Shown piece after piece: positions 1-8,900 of a DNA stretch of 62,420 nucleotides (position 1 is its first letter; each line of letters starts with the position of its first letter). The notes below the pieces were generated by a model. That model saw only the letters and a list, made by a program, of their open reading frames with translations, was not told where the DNA came from and did no database searches. Position numbers and translations under genes: made by a program. Source of the stretch: an uncultured cyanobacterium (GTDB lineage: Bacteria > Cyanobacteriota > Cyanobacteriia > PCC-6307 > Cyanobiaceae); the NCBI GenBank assembly GCA_903882285.1, contig CAIRWM010000004.1, positions 1-62,420 on the forward strand, written 5' to 3'.

Positions 1-314
1 GCAGCCATCTCGAAGGGGTTGAACTCGGCTTCCTCGAACTTGTCGGCCAGGAACTCGCCGTACTCCTTGACACCCTCTTCCCGGGTGTAAGCCTGGGGCT
101 GCGGCGTGGTGGACGCATCTGGGCTGGCCTCTTCTCGAGGCCGGCCCAGTTTTCTTTCCAGCTCCTGGTACGCCCGGGCCAGCTCCTCGGGGCTGAGGCT
201 GCCGTCGCTGGCGATGGAGTGGCAGTGGAAGTTGAAGCGGCCCGGACAGCTGCTGGCCTCCGCCTGGCGCAGCACCGCCGCCAGGGGATGGCGGGAGGCC
301 TCAGGCCGCAGCAC
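1..314 (-). CDS. PHP-like N-terminus, partial gene cut by the window edge
   Basis: This reading frame is not in the ORF track because it runs off the window. A GTG at 314 overlaps the hemJ stop codon (301-303), which suggests translational coupling. The translation opens with HPLAAVLRQAEASSCPGRFN and then FHCHSIASDGSLSPEEL, which resembles the first metal-binding strand (HxH) of PHP-family phosphoesterases. The following 60 or so residues (LERKLGRPREEASPDAS and onward, ending FEEAEFNPFEMAA) do not look like a PHP domain; the usual VTDHH segment is missing at the expected distance. It could be a chimeric or remodelled protein. The function is not assigned beyond this resemblance. Confidence 0.55.
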   Translation of the reverse strand, partial: MLRPEASRHPLAAVLRQAEASSCPGRFNFHCHSIASDGSLSPEELARAYQELERKLGRPREEASPDASTTPQPQAYTREEGVKEYGEFLADKFEEAEFNPFEMA

Positions 315-918
315 CGTCGCCTCCCGCCGCCGCCAGGCGCTCGGCCCGCAGGCGGCGCCAGCGGGCATAAAACTGGATTGAGACGGCCATGAACACCACC
401 AGGGCCACCAGGAACCAGGTGGCGGCTCCCGTCGGGAACTGGTTCTTGAAGACCACCAGCATCACCACGAGCACCAGCAGCAGGGTGGGCAGTTCGTTGA
501 GCGCCCGCAACTGCTTGGGACTCCACTGGCAGCTGCCCTGCCGCAGTTGGCCCATCAGGCGGTAGCAGAAGCCTTGATAGCCGAGCAGCAGGGCCACCAC
601 TGCGAGCTTGGCGTGCATCCAGCCCTGGTGCATCCAGTCGGGGTTGACGCTGAGCAGGCCCACCGCCATCACCACCGCGACCACCATTCCCGGCGTGGTG
701 ATGATGTTGGCCAGCCGTCGCTCCATGAGGGCGTACTGCTCCTGAAAGGGAGCGCGCAGCAAGGCGTCCAGCTCCTCGGCCTCCCGGTGGTAAATGAACA
801 GCCGCACCAGGTAGAAGAGCCCGGCAAACCACACCACCACGCCGACGATGTGGAGGGTCTTGAACCACAGGTAAGCCTCGGGCGGCCAGGTGAGGGCCAG
901 GAGCGGGGCGGCGGACAT
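301..918 (-). CDS. hemJ: HemJ-type protoporphyrinogen IX oxidase
   Basis: A 205-residue membrane protein of the HemJ (UPF0093) family, which oxidises protoporphyrinogen IX to protoporphyrin IX in haem and chlorophyll synthesis in most cyanobacteria. About four hydrophobic segments are visible. Family landmarks include the His in KTLHIVGVVVWFAGLFYLVR (about residue 23), the nearby FIYHREAEE, and the WMHAKL motif after the second helix, where the haem-ligating His is expected. The length is typical. The 3' end overlaps the GTG of the PHP-like gene. The photolyase homologue lies upstream on the same strand with about 40 bp between them, so co-transcription is possible. Confidence 0.9.
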   Translation of the reverse strand: MSAAPLLALTWPPEAYLWFKTLHIVGVVVWFAGLFYLVRLFIYHREAEELDALLRAPFQEQYALMERRLANIITTPGMVVAVVMAVGLLSVNPDWMHQGWMHAKLAVVALLLGYQGFCYRLMGQLRQGSCQWSPKQLRALNELPTLLLVLVVMLVVFKNQFPTGAATWFLVALVVFMAVSIQFYARWRRLRAERLAAAGGDGAAA

Positions 919-959
919 GACGGCGGCGGGCCGGAGGGCTGCAGAAGCGGCGCTTCAAG

Positions 960-2507
960 CTAGACGGCTTTGGGGCCGGCCTCGCGGTGGGCCTGGGCCT
1001 GGCGTCTGATCTGCTCCAGTTCGGCAGGGTCACGTTTCGCCAGTTGCTGCATCACCAGGGCCATGCGCGGATGGCCCGCGAACCGCTGGCGATGGCGGGC
1101 CAGAAAATCCCAGTACAAAACATTGAAGGGGCAGGCCTGGGGTCCGGTGCGCTGCTTCGGGTCGTAGCCACAGCCGCTGCAGTAGGTGCTCATCCGCTGG
1201 ATGTAGGCGCCACTGGCGGCGTAGGGCTTGCTGGCCAGCCGCCCGCCATCGGCGAATAGTCCCATGCCGATCACGTTGGTCTGCATCACCCAGTCGAAAC
1301 CGTCGATGAACATGTGATGGAACCAGGCGGTGAGGGCCTGGGGATCGAGACCGGCCAGCAGGCCGTAGTTGGCCAGCACCATCAGCCGCTGGATGTGATG
1401 GGCGTAGCCCGTCGTCGCCAGCTCCCCCAGCACGGTGTCAAGGCAGGCCATGCCGCTGCCGCCCAGCTCCCCCAGAAAGGCGGGCAGGGGCTCGTGGGCC
1501 TCCAGGTGGTTGAGCGTGGGGTAGTCCGGACCGAACCAGTGGTAGAGGCCGTGGGTGAACTCCCGCCAGCCGAGAATCTGACGGATCACCCCCTCCAGGC
1601 TCGCCAGGGGCGCCTGCTGCTCCCGTCCGGCCTCCTCCAGGCGGCGGATCACCTCCAACGGATGCAGCAGTCCAAGGTTGAGATACGGACTGAGCAGGGC
1701 ATGCCAGAGCGTCGGCTGGCCGCTCACCATGGCGTCCTGGTACGGACCGAAGCCCGCGAGTCGGGTGGCGATGAAGTGCTCCAGCACCTGCAACGCCTGG
1801 GCCCGGCTGACGCCCCAGTGGAAGGGCTCGAGCGATCCGGGCAAGGGCGGCAGTCCCGCCTCGGCCCGCTGGGCATCGAGTCGCCGCAGCTTGTCCATCA
1901 CGGCCTGGGTGAGGGCGTCGGGCTCGAAGATCAGCGGTTCCGGGCCCACCAGCCCCTTGCGCGGCGGCCGGCGGTTCTCACGGTCGAAATTCCACTGGCC
2001 CCCCAGAGGCGTGGCAGAGGCCCCCTCCCCCTCCATCAGCACGGCGAAGCGGCGGCGTCCCTCCCGGTAGAAGAGCTCCAGCCGCCACTGCCTGTAGCCG
2101 CTGGCCCAGACCGCGAAGGCCTCCTGGCTCCAGAGAAAGGCATTGGAGGCCACCCAGCGCAGGGGCACCGGCAGGTCCAGCCGCTCGATCTGATCACGGA
2201 AGGGCCGATCGGCCGGCTCCATCACCCGCAGCTCGGTGATCCGGTGGCTCTGGAGCCAGGCCGGCAGCGCCGAGGCGAAGCTCTCCGCCTCCAGCAGGTC
2301 GACCTGCCAGCCGGCGGCGGCCAGGTCGGCGGCGGCATGGCGCATGGCGCTCCAGACCAGCACCAGCTTCTGGCGGTGGTAGGCGCGCCGGGCCAGCACC
2401 GAGGCGCTTTCGATCAGCACCACCCGCGTGGTCGCCGGATCACAGCCCACCAGGGCCGCCTGATCGGGATGCAGCTGGTCCCCCAGCACCCAGACCCCGG
2501 TGGTCAT
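960..2507 (-). CDS. FeS-BCP class photolyase/cryptochrome homologue
   Basis: A 515-residue flavoprotein of the deoxyribodipyrimidine photolyase-related family (FeS-BCP, prokaryotic 6-4 photolyases). The N-terminal Rossmann region starts MTTGVWVLGDQLHPDQAAL. The C-terminal FAD domain contains four cysteines placed as in this class: one in MACLDTV near residue 353 and C-x2-C-x12-C in YCSGCGYDPKQRTGPQAC around residues 440-457, the expected 4Fe-4S ligands. I chose the ATG at 2507 rather than the ORF-track start at 2558, because family similarity begins at MTTG and this start sits 4 bp after the upstream gene ends. The likely role is light-driven repair of (6-4) photoproducts; a cryptochrome-like signalling role cannot be excluded. 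Confidence 0.88.
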   Translation of the reverse strand: MTTGVWVLGDQLHPDQAALVGCDPATTRVVLIESASVLARRAYHRQKLVLVWSAMRHAAADLAAAGWQVDLLEAESFASALPAWLQSHRITELRVMEPADRPFRDQIERLDLPVPLRWVASNAFLWSQEAFAVWASGYRQWRLELFYREGRRRFAVLMEGEGASATPLGGQWNFDRENRRPPRKGLVGPEPLIFEPDALTQAVMDKLRRLDAQRAEAGLPPLPGSLEPFHWGVSRAQALQVLEHFIATRLAGFGPYQDAMVSGQPTLWHALLSPYLNLGLLHPLEVIRRLEEAGREQQAPLASLEGVIRQILGWREFTHGLYHWFGPDYPTLNHLEAHEPLPAFLGELGGSGMACLDTVLGELATTGYAHHIQRLMVLANYGLLAGLDPQALTAWFHHMFIDGFDWVMQTNVIGMGLFADGGRLASKPYAASGAYIQRMSTYCSGCGYDPKQRTGPQACPFNVLYWDFLARHRQRFAGHPRMALVMQQLAKRDPAELEQIRRQAQAHREAGPKAV

Positions 2508-2511
2508 CGGT

Positions 2512-2838
2512 TCAGGAGCCCGCCAGACGGCAGGCCCTGCGCACCACGGCGCCGCCATAGCCCCGTTCCACGGGTCCGGCCACGGGGCTGATGTGGCCGT
2601 CGCGGCAGTCGACCGTGATGCGCTCGCGGTGCCCCAGCTGATCGGCCAGCCGCAGCTTCAACTGCCAGTGGTGCTTGGCGCTGCGGGTGATCTCATCGCC
2701 GCAGACCGGGCCGACACAGAGTCCGGGGGCCGCCGATACCACCGGCGCAGCGATCAGCAGCAGGGCCAGCAAGCAGAGCAGGACAGCCAGCCGGCGGCAC
2801 GCCAGGCCTAGGCCCCGCAGCAGAGAGTTGGGGCTCAA
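2512..2838 (-). CDS. Small secreted protein, unknown function
   Basis: A 108-residue protein beginning with a TTG codon that overlaps the uvrC stop codon (TTGA). It has a basic N-terminus and a strong hydrophobic stretch, [16 protein letters not shown], followed by VVSAAPG, which looks like a Sec signal peptide with a cleavage site. The mature part is about 70 residues and contains four cysteines ([22 protein letters not shown]), suitable for two disulfides. It ends 4 bp before the photolyase homologue starts. I do not recognise a family. The coupling to uvrC and to a DNA-repair flavoprotein gives context but no function. Confidence 0.6.
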   Translation of the reverse strand: MSPNSLLRGLGLACRRLAVLLCLLALLLIAAPVVSAAPGLCVGPVCGDEITRSAKHHWQLKLRLADQLGHRERITVDCRDGHISPVAGPVERGYGGAVVRRACRLAGS

Positions 2839-4841
2839 CGGGCCAGCTCCAGGGGATGGGCCAGGGGGATGTTCGCGCTGAGGGTGTCATCTTCGCTGAC
2901 AGAGGGATGGAAGTACTCCCACACCTGCCGCGCCAGGGCAGGCCCCAGGCCCGGCGCGGCCGCCAGGGATTCGACGCTGGCCAGCTGGATCGCATCGATC
3001 GAGCGGAAGTGGGCCAGCAGGTCCCGGATCCGCTTCGGTCCGAGTCCGGGAATCTCGCTGAGCCGTGAGCGCTTCATCCGCTCGCCCCGCTGCTGGCGAT
3101 GGAAGCTCACGGCGAAGCGGTGGGCCTCGTCGCGCAGCCGGCGCAACAGCGTGATCCCCAGCTGGTCGGGCTCGCTCTCCAGCGGCTGGCTGGCCCCGGG
3201 GAGGAACACCTCCTCCCGCTGCTTGGCCAGGGAACAGACCACGAGATCCTCGTGCAGGTCGAGTTCGCGCAGCGCTTCCATCACCGCCGATAGCTGTCCC
3301 TTGCCGCCGTCGATCATCACCACGTCGGGCCAGTCGTTAAGGCCGCCGGTATGCAGGGCACAGGAGGCCTCGCGGCGGAGCGTCTCCAGGTCGGCCCCCT
3401 CAGCCTTCGCCTGCGACCAGCGCCGGAAACGGCGGCGCATGATCTCGGCCATGGCCATGAAGTCGTCGGAGTGGCCGGCGTGGATGCTGCTGCTGCGGAT
3501 CTTGTATTTGCGGTAGTGCTGCTTGGCCGGCAGGCCGTCGATGAACACCACCTGGGAGGCGACGGCGTCGCTGCCCTGGATGTGGCTGATGTCGTAGCCC
3601 TCGATCCGGCTTGGGGGCGTGGGCAGCTCCAGAAGCTGAGCGAGGTCTTCGGTGGCCAGCTGCTGTTGCTCCGCTCCCCGCTGGGCGCGCTGCAGCTCAT
3701 AGGCCGCGTTGCGCTCCACCAGTTCAATCAGCTCCGCCTTCTGCTGCCGCTGCGGAACCGCCAGGGCCACGCGGCGGCCGCGCCGCTCGCTGAGCCACTC
3801 GGCGATCAGCTCCTGCTGAGGCAAAGCATGCTGCACGAGCAGTTCCGGCGGAATCTCCACCGGCTCCACCTGGCTGTAGTGCTCCTCGATCACCCGCTGC
3901 AGGATTGTGCCAGGGCCGGCTGAAAGGGCCTCCGCCGTGTAGCCCAGCCGACCCACCAGCTTGCCCGCCCGCATCTGGAACAACTGCACAGCCGCCAGCC
4001 GTTCATCGGCCACCAGGGCGATCACGTCGCGGCTGACCGAGCTGTCGCCGAGGCTCATCTTCTGATCTGCCGTCAGCGCATCCAGCCCCTGCAGCTGGTC
4101 CCGCACCCGGGCCGCCGCCTCGAAGTCGAGGCGCTCGGCGTACTTGCCCATCTGCTCATGGAGCAGGGCCAGCAGCTCCTCATTGCGGCCCTGGAACACC
4201 ATCGCCACCTGGCGCAGGGTGCGGTGGTAAGCCTCGGAATCGATCTTCTGTTGACACACCCCTGGGCAGCGACCGATGTCGTAGTTGAGGCAGGTGCGGT
4301 CGCGGTGCAGCGGCAGGGGGCGCTGGCGCAGTGGAAAGACCCGCTTCACCAGCGACAGGGTGCGTCGCAGCAGCCCCACATCCACATAGGGGCCATAGAA
4401 GCGATCGAGTGGGCTGCGAAAGCGGCGCCGGCGGGTGATGAAGATGCGCGGATAGGCCTCACTCCAGGTGATGCAGAGGTAGGGATATTTCTTGTCGTCC
4501 TTCAGCAGCACATTGAAGTGCGGCTGGTTCTGCTTGATCAGGTTCGACTCCAGCGCCAGCGCCTCGGCCTCGCTGTCGGTGACGATGCATTCGATCTCGC
4601 ACACCTGCCGCACCATCAGCGAGATGCGCGGGCTGTGGCCATGGCCGCTACCACTCTGGAAATAGCTGCGCACGCGCTGACGCAGCACCTTCGCCTTGCC
4701 GATGTAGAGGATGCGATCCTCGCCATCGCGCATCAGATAGCAGCCCGGCTCAGCGGGGATCTCCCGCAGCCGGGCCTTCAGTCGCTCGGGCTGCTGCTGC
4801 AGAGGGCGAATTGGACCTGCTGCCACACCGGAGTGCGTCAC
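2835..4841 (-). CDS. uvrC: Excinuclease ABC subunit C
   Basis: UvrC makes the dual incisions of nucleotide-excision repair with UvrA and UvrB. All domains are present in its 668 residues: the GIY-YIG nuclease at the N-terminus ([20 protein letters not shown], about residues 34-53), a cysteine-containing segment, the UvrB-interacting UVR motif ([17 protein letters not shown]), the RNase H-like C-terminal nuclease ([11 protein letters not shown]) and the helix-hairpin-helix pair at the end ([23 protein letters not shown]). The length is slightly above the usual 600-620. The start is GTG and overlaps the stop of the flavin reductase gene by 4 bp (GTGA). Confidence 0.97.
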   Translation of the reverse strand: MTHSGVAAGPIRPLQQQPERLKARLREIPAEPGCYLMRDGEDRILYIGKAKVLRQRVRSYFQSGSGHGHSPRISLMVRQVCEIECIVTDSEAEALALESNLIKQNQPHFNVLLKDDKKYPYLCITWSEAYPRIFITRRRRFRSPLDRFYGPYVDVGLLRRTLSLVKRVFPLRQRPLPLHRDRTCLNYDIGRCPGVCQQKIDSEAYHRTLRQVAMVFQGRNEELLALLHEQMGKYAERLDFEAAARVRDQLQGLDALTADQKMSLGDSSVSRDVIALVADERLAAVQLFQMRAGKLVGRLGYTAEALSAGPGTILQRVIEEHYSQVEPVEIPPELLVQHALPQQELIAEWLSERRGRRVALAVPQRQQKAELIELVERNAAYELQRAQRGAEQQQLATEDLAQLLELPTPPSRIEGYDISHIQGSDAVASQVVFIDGLPAKQHYRKYKIRSSSIHAGHSDDFMAMAEIMRRRFRRWSQAKAEGADLETLRREASCALHTGGLNDWPDVVMIDGGKGQLSAVMEALRELDLHEDLVVCSLAKQREEVFLPGASQPLESEPDQLGITLLRRLRDEAHRFAVSFHRQQRGERMKRSRLSEIPGLGPKRIRDLLAHFRSIDAIQLASVESLAAAPGLGPALARQVWEYFHPSVSEDDTLSANIPLAHPLELAR

Positions 4842-5329
4842 CCCCCGTACTGCCAGCCGGTAGCCGCCAGCTCCAGGGCGGCACCGTCGCGGTGCAGCAC
4901 CGCGCCCTTGACCTCACCGACGAACACGGTGTGATCGCCGGCCGCCACCTGACCCACCAGCTCGCATTCCACGGCACCGAGGGCGTCGTCCAGGATCGGC
5001 AGCCCCAGGGGTCCCAGCTGGAAGGGAGCGGCGTCGAAGCGGCCACCGATGCCCCTCTGGGGCTTGAAGAAGACCGCCGCCAGGTCCTTCTGATCCGCCG
5101 CTAGCACATTCAGAGAGAAGCGGCCGCTGCGTTGGATGATGCCGTTGCTAGTGGAGTCGGCCCGCACCGCCATCACCACCAGGGGCGGCTCAAAGGAGCC
5201 CTGGGTCACCCAGCTGGCCGTGAAGCCGTTGACCTCCTCCCCCTCGGCCACACCGCAGATGAACACCCCGTGGGGGATCTTTCGCAGCAGGGTCTTCTTG
5301 GCGGCCGGATCGAAACTGGCGTCGGACAT
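4838..5329 (-). CDS. Flavin reductase family protein (FMN-binding split barrel)
   Basis: A 163-residue protein of the flavin reductase-like / DIM6-NTAB family. Typical elements are [11 protein letters not shown] near the N-terminus, [20 protein letters not shown] for flavin binding, and a C-terminal DHTVFVGEV. The ATG at 5329 is preferred over the GTG at 5341 because a GGAG ribosome-binding site lies 6 nt before it and the GTG is directly upstream of that site. These proteins reduce free FMN/FAD or act as reductase modules. In cyanobacteria, stand-alone copies and the C-terminal domains of flavodiiron proteins share this fold. The physiological partner is not evident here. It heads the uvrC gene run. 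Confidence 0.85.
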   Translation of the reverse strand: MSDASFDPAAKKTLLRKIPHGVFICGVAEGEEVNGFTASWVTQGSFEPPLVVMAVRADSTSNGIIQRSGRFSLNVLAADQKDLAAVFFKPQRGIGGRFDAAPFQLGPLGLPILDDALGAVECELVGQVAAGDHTVFVGEVKGAVLHRDGAALELAATGWQYGG

Positions 5330-5467
5330 GGAAATCTCCACGGGGAGCTCTCATGACTCTAGGAAGCTGATCCGCCAGGTTCGAGGCCGCTCGGCAGCGA
5401 CCATCCATAGGCTGAGCCCGCCTGTCCTCGGCCCACTACCGTCCCCCGCCCTGCCCCCCGTCTGCCC

Positions 5468-5968
5468 ATGCGCGCCCTCTACCCCGGCAGCTTCGATCCC
5501 CTGACTCTTGGCCACCTCGACCTGATCGAGCGCGGCGTCCGGCTGTTCGATGGGCTGGTGGTGGCGGTGCTGCAGAACCCCGCCAAGCAGCCCTGCTTCC
5601 CCTTGGAGAAGCGGCTGGAGCAGATCCGGGCGGCCACCGCCCACCTGGAGGGGGTGGAAGTGAGCAGCTTCGATGGGCTCACCGTCGACGTCGCCCGCCG
5701 CTGCGGGGCCGCCGTGATCCTGCGCGGGCTGCGCGCCCTCAGCGACTTCGAGTTCGAGCTGCAGATCGCCCACACCAACAAGAGTCTGTCGCCCCAGATG
5801 GAGACCCTCTTCCTGGCCACGGCGGTGCACCACAGCTTCCTGAGCAGCTCGGTGGTGAAGGAAGTAGCCCGCTTCGGCGGCGATGTCTCCCACATGGTGC
5901 CGTCTGGAGTGGCGGCCGACCTCGCGAGGCTCTTTAATCGTTCATCCCCTCAAGGTCGACATGTCTGA
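5468..5968 (+). CDS. coaD: Phosphopantetheine adenylyltransferase
   Basis: CoaD transfers AMP from ATP to 4'-phosphopantetheine, the penultimate step of coenzyme A synthesis in the cytoplasm. The 166-residue protein has the nucleotidyltransferase signature [19 protein letters not shown] (with the catalytic TxGH-type His), the substrate loop [20 protein letters not shown], and the ISSS-like [17 protein letters not shown] near the C-terminus. The length is typical. The last codons overlap the start of the DivIVA-like gene by 8 bp, so the two are probably co-translated. It is divergent from the flavin reductase gene across a 138-bp spacer in which I see no clear regulatory motif. Confidence 0.96.
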   Translation: MRALYPGSFDPLTLGHLDLIERGVRLFDGLVVAVLQNPAKQPCFPLEKRLEQIRAATAHLEGVEVSSFDGLTVDVARRCGAAVILRGLRALSDFEFELQIAHTNKSLSPQMETLFLATAVHHSFLSSSVVKEVARFGGDVSHMVPSGVAADLARLFNRSSPQGRHV

Positions 5969-6899
5969 GGTCCGCATCACCGTCCTCGATCAGCTGGATC
6001 AGCTGGAGGAGGTCCTCCTCGACGGCAGCCGCATCCCGTTCAGTGGTGGCCGCCTAGTCAACGAGCAGGACGCCATCGAGATGATGGATGCTCTCAGGGA
6101 GTCGCTGCCCGGGCAGATCAGCCAGGCCGATGAGCTGATCCGCAAGCGCGAGGGTTTCATCGAGAAGGCCCGTCAGCAGGCCGAAGAGATCGTCGTCCAG
6201 GCCAAGCGCGAGCGGGAGCAGTTGATCAACCAGGCCGCCATCCGCCAGGAAGCGGAGCGCCAGGTGGCCGAACTGCGCGATCAGGCCCGCCAGCAGTGTG
6301 AGCAGCTGATGCTCCAAACCCGCCAGCAGGCTGCCCAGGTGGAGCAGGAGCACCAGGCCCGGCTCGCCCAGATGGAGCAGCAGTTTGCCAGCCGCCGCCA
6401 GCAGTTAGAACAGGAGGGCCAGGCTCGCCGCCAGCAGCTCGACCAGGAAGCAGCGGAGCGCAACCGCCAGCTGGTTGAGCAACACGAGCGGGCTCGCCAG
6501 CAGTCCATGCAGGAACTCGAGGCGATCCGCAGCGAGGGGGTGCGCCTGCAGCGCGACAGCCAGGCCGAAGCGGAACGGCTGCATGCCGATGCCCTGAGCT
6601 TCGGCAAGCAGACCCAACAGCAGTGCGAAGCGCTCCTGGCCCGCACTCGCCAGGAATCCGCCGCCATCCAGGACGGCGCCAACCGCTACGCCGAGCAGGT
6701 GCTGGGTGAACTGGAGGTACGGCTCAAGGAGCTCAGCCAAGTGGTGCTCGGCGGCCGCCAGGAGCTGGGTCGCCTCCACAGCCAGGACCGCTCGGCCCCA
6801 CGCGCCGAGGTCGCCCCGATCCAGGAAGCCGAGGCCGGCAGCCGCACCCGTCGGGTGGCAGGTCGGCTGCGCCGCGCCACTCGGGGCCTGGCCAGCTGA
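5961..6899 (+). CDS. DivIVA-like coiled-coil protein
   Basis: A 312-residue cytoplasmic protein with a short ordered N-terminus ([19 protein letters not shown]) followed by a long, Gln/Glu/Arg-rich, almost uninterrupted coiled coil from about residue 45 to 260, with many RQQ and QAE heptad-like repeats. This is the usual appearance of cyanobacterial proteins annotated as DivIVA-domain or ATP synthase b-like. The ATG at 5961 is chosen over the ORF-track start at 5883, since the earlier codons lie within coaD in another frame. A polar organisation or cell-division scaffold role is inference from the family look only. The basic C-terminus ([16 protein letters not shown]) could contact membrane or nucleic acid. 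Confidence 0.75.
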   Translation: MSEVRITVLDQLDQLEEVLLDGSRIPFSGGRLVNEQDAIEMMDALRESLPGQISQADELIRKREGFIEKARQQAEEIVVQAKREREQLINQAAIRQEAERQVAELRDQARQQCEQLMLQTRQQAAQVEQEHQARLAQMEQQFASRRQQLEQEGQARRQQLDQEAAERNRQLVEQHERARQQSMQELEAIRSEGVRLQRDSQAEAERLHADALSFGKQTQQQCEALLARTRQESAAIQDGANRYAEQVLGELEVRLKELSQVVLGGRQELGRLHSQDRSAPRAEVAPIQEAEAGSRTRRVAGRLRRATRGLAS

Positions 6900-6923
6900 G
6901 CAGCGGCCTCACCTCAGCACCGT

Positions 6924-6949
6924 AAAGCCCGGCTCCAGAGCCTGGCTTT
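6924..6949. terminator. Bidirectional hairpin between convergent genes
   Basis: AAAGCC-C-GGCT, a short loop, then AGCC-T-GGCTTT forms a near-perfect stem with a single C/T mismatch. It sits between the convergent 3' ends of the DivIVA-like gene and the carboxypeptidase gene. The A-rich left arm and T-rich right arm suit termination in both directions. No long T tract follows. Confidence 0.6.
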
Positions 6950-6963
6950 CTGCCAGCGGGCGA

Positions 6964-8307
6964 TCAGATCCCCTGGGAGCAGAGGGAGACGTTCATCACC
7001 TGCCGCAGAATCTGCCCGATCGTCTGGTTCGGAGTACCGGCACCGTTGGAAATGGCACTCACATAGCGAGGACCGTCGTTGGTTTGAAGCACGCCGCTGA
7101 TCGCTCTCACACCAGTGAGCGTGCCCGTCTTGGCGTAGAGGCGTCCTTCCAGTGGAGTGCCGGAAAACAGATTGCGCAGGGTGCCCCGCTGACCGGCGAT
7201 CGCCATCGAGGCCAAGAAGTCGCGGCTGTAAGGGTGCTGGTCCATCCGCAGCAGCAGCGCCGTGAGGAAGCGGGAGGTGACGCGGTTGGAGCGGTCGAGA
7301 CCACTGCCGTCGAAGATGCGCACACCCTGCATCGGCAGTCCCTGCTGGTTCAGCCAGGCGGTCTCGATCTGGGCGGCCTGATCGACGTTCCAGGTCCCGG
7401 CGGCCGTGCGCAGAAGCACTTCGGCCGTGAAGTTGTGGCTCTCAGTGTTGGCCAGGCTGAGCAGGCCATGCATTGAGGTGGATGGCTCCTCATGCACCAG
7501 CACCGCGTCGCCCGGGATCGGGGCGGTGGCCGAGACCAGTTCGAACTGGGCCGAGCCACCCTGCTGCTTCACGGCCCGATCGAGCAGGGTGCGCAGCCTG
7601 GAGGGGGGATTGCTGACGGCATCCTCGATGGCGTTGCTGGTGATGGCCAGGCGGGTGATCGGCGCGCCGTAGGCGTAGGCCCGGTCGCCGTAGCTCCAGC
7701 CCTGGGGCCACCAGCCCTGGGCAGGCTCTTCGGCCAGCTGCAGCTTCACAGAACCGGCGGGCAGGCCGCTGCTACCGCCGGAGGAGAGGGCCAGCTTGGC
7801 GAAGCGCTGCAGGTGGGGCACCGCCAGATCGGGATCGCCCTGGCCGGTGAGGCGGAAGCTGCCATCGCCCAGGCGCCACAGCTGGGTGGTCAGGCGGTGG
7901 TCGGGGCCGAGCCGGTCGAGGGCGAAGGCGGTGCTGATCAGCTTCTGGTTGGAGGCCGGTACCCGCGGCCGCAGGCCGTTGACATCGGCCAGCAGGTGGC
8001 CGCCGGGATCAGCAACGGACACGCTCCAGGCGTAGGCCTCAGAGCCGATCAGGGAGGCGATGCGCTGCTGCAGCGCTGGACAACTGACCTCGGCCTGCAG
8101 CTGCGGCAGGGCCAGCGGAGGCGGCAGGGAAGACAGGCTGGCCAGGGGGGCCGGCCGGAGGGCCTGCACGGGGGGGAGGGCAGGCGACGCAACGCCCGCG
8201 TAGGAGGCACCCTGGGCCTGAGCGGCCGGGGTCAGGCAGGGCAGGGCGATCGCACTGCCCAGCAGCAGGGCCGCCAGGGGGTGGATCAAGGGTTGGGATC
8301 GGGTCAT
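6964..8307 (-). CDS. dacB: D-alanyl-D-alanine carboxypeptidase, PBP4/S13 family
   Basis: A 447-residue exported peptidoglycan hydrolase. A signal peptide (IHPLAALLLGSAIALPCLTP, ending AAQA) precedes an S13 peptidase with the three active-site boxes: SxxK in VPASNQKLIST, SxN in NTESHNFTAEVL, and KTG in YAKTGTLTGVRAISG. Enzymes of this family trim D-Ala from stem peptides and can cleave D-Ala-mDAP crosslinks in the periplasm. The ATG at 8307 is chosen because the signal peptide starts there; the ORF-track extension to 8502 lies over DUF4330 in another frame. It follows that gene with one base between them. Confidence 0.92.
   Translation of the reverse strand: MTRSQPLIHPLAALLLGSAIALPCLTPAAQAQGASYAGVASPALPPVQALRPAPLASLSSLPPPLALPQLQAEVSCPALQQRIASLIGSEAYAWSVSVADPGGHLLADVNGLRPRVPASNQKLISTAFALDRLGPDHRLTTQLWRLGDGSFRLTGQGDPDLAVPHLQRFAKLALSSGGSSGLPAGSVKLQLAEEPAQGWWPQGWSYGDRAYAYGAPITRLAITSNAIEDAVSNPPSRLRTLLDRAVKQQGGSAQFELVSATAPIPGDAVLVHEEPSTSMHGLLSLANTESHNFTAEVLLRTAAGTWNVDQAAQIETAWLNQQGLPMQGVRIFDGSGLDRSNRVTSRFLTALLLRMDQHPYSRDFLASMAIAGQRGTLRNLFSGTPLEGRLYAKTGTLTGVRAISGVLQTNDGPRYVSAISNGAGTPNQTIGQILRQVMNVSLCSQGI
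7196..7203. repeat. HIP1 octamer (representative of at least ten)
   Basis: GCGATCGC, the highly iterated palindrome of many cyanobacterial genomes. By eye I located copies starting at 7196, 8246, 22495, 26782, 30999, 31954, 36097, 52656, 60663 and 61095. The list may not be complete. Confidence 0.85.
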
Positions 8308-8308
8308 C

Positions 8309-8833
8309 TCAGCGCTGTCCAAGTTGCAGGTCGGTGACGCTGCCGCCGAAACGGAAGCGGCTACCCTCCAATTCCACCGGGGCTCCGATCTTGATGGTCT
8401 GGTTGCCGAAAACCACGCCACCGGCCGTCTTGCGGCCCTGGCCTTCAAGCACCAGGCGGGCATCAAAGCTGCCGAAGGTCTTCTGGTTGGGGTCCGGGGC
8501 ACTCACCACCCGGCCATCGGGGGAGAGGGTGGAGATGCGACGTTCCAGCGGCAACACCTGCTTCACAGCGACCGTGCCGTGGGGCTGGTTGCGGATCACG
8601 ACCGACACGTTGCCCTCCTCCTCGATGCTCTTGACCAGGGACGGGGCATCGGCCGCGGGAACGCCGCGCACATCGACGGTGACGATCACCGGCTGCATTG
8701 CTCCGGTGGCACTGGCGATGGCACCGCTGAGCTTGGGACTCCAGACCACACCGCCGACGGCCAGGGCCACAGCGACGGCAGCGCCCAGGTCGACAAGGCT
8801 GTAGGAGCGGCGGGAGGAGGGTGTGTTCGCCAT
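8309..8833 (-). CDS. DUF4330 family membrane-anchored protein
   Basis: A 174-residue protein with one N-terminal transmembrane segment (LVDLGAAVAVALAVGGVVW) and an extracytoplasmic part rich in beta-strand-like sequence (VIVTVDVRGVPAADAPSLV, TIKIGAPVELEGSRFRFGG). This matches the general look of DUF4330, a family I know mainly from cyanobacteria and some Firmicutes. Its function is unknown. It is immediately upstream of, and presumably co-transcribed with, the D-Ala-D-Ala carboxypeptidase, so a role in the cell envelope is a reasonable guess. Confidence 0.7.
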   Translation of the reverse strand: MANTPSSRRSYSLVDLGAAVAVALAVGGVVWSPKLSGAIASATGAMQPVIVTVDVRGVPAADAPSLVKSIEEEGNVSVVIRNQPHGTVAVKQVLPLERRISTLSPDGRVVSAPDPNQKTFGSFDARLVLEGQGRKTAGGVVFGNQTIKIGAPVELEGSRFRFGGSVTDLQLGQR

Positions 8834-8900
8834 AGGGACGCATGAGTCCGCGAAGTGTACGCAGGTCTTCCCGGCGGCACCAGGGTGGGGTGCGCCGCGC

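Noticed and set aside
1314-2591. 425-residue plus-strand ORF over the photolyase gene
   Set aside because: It is a shadow in high-GC DNA, rich in Gln/Gly/His/Arg, with no recognisable domain, and opposite a gene with a clear family.
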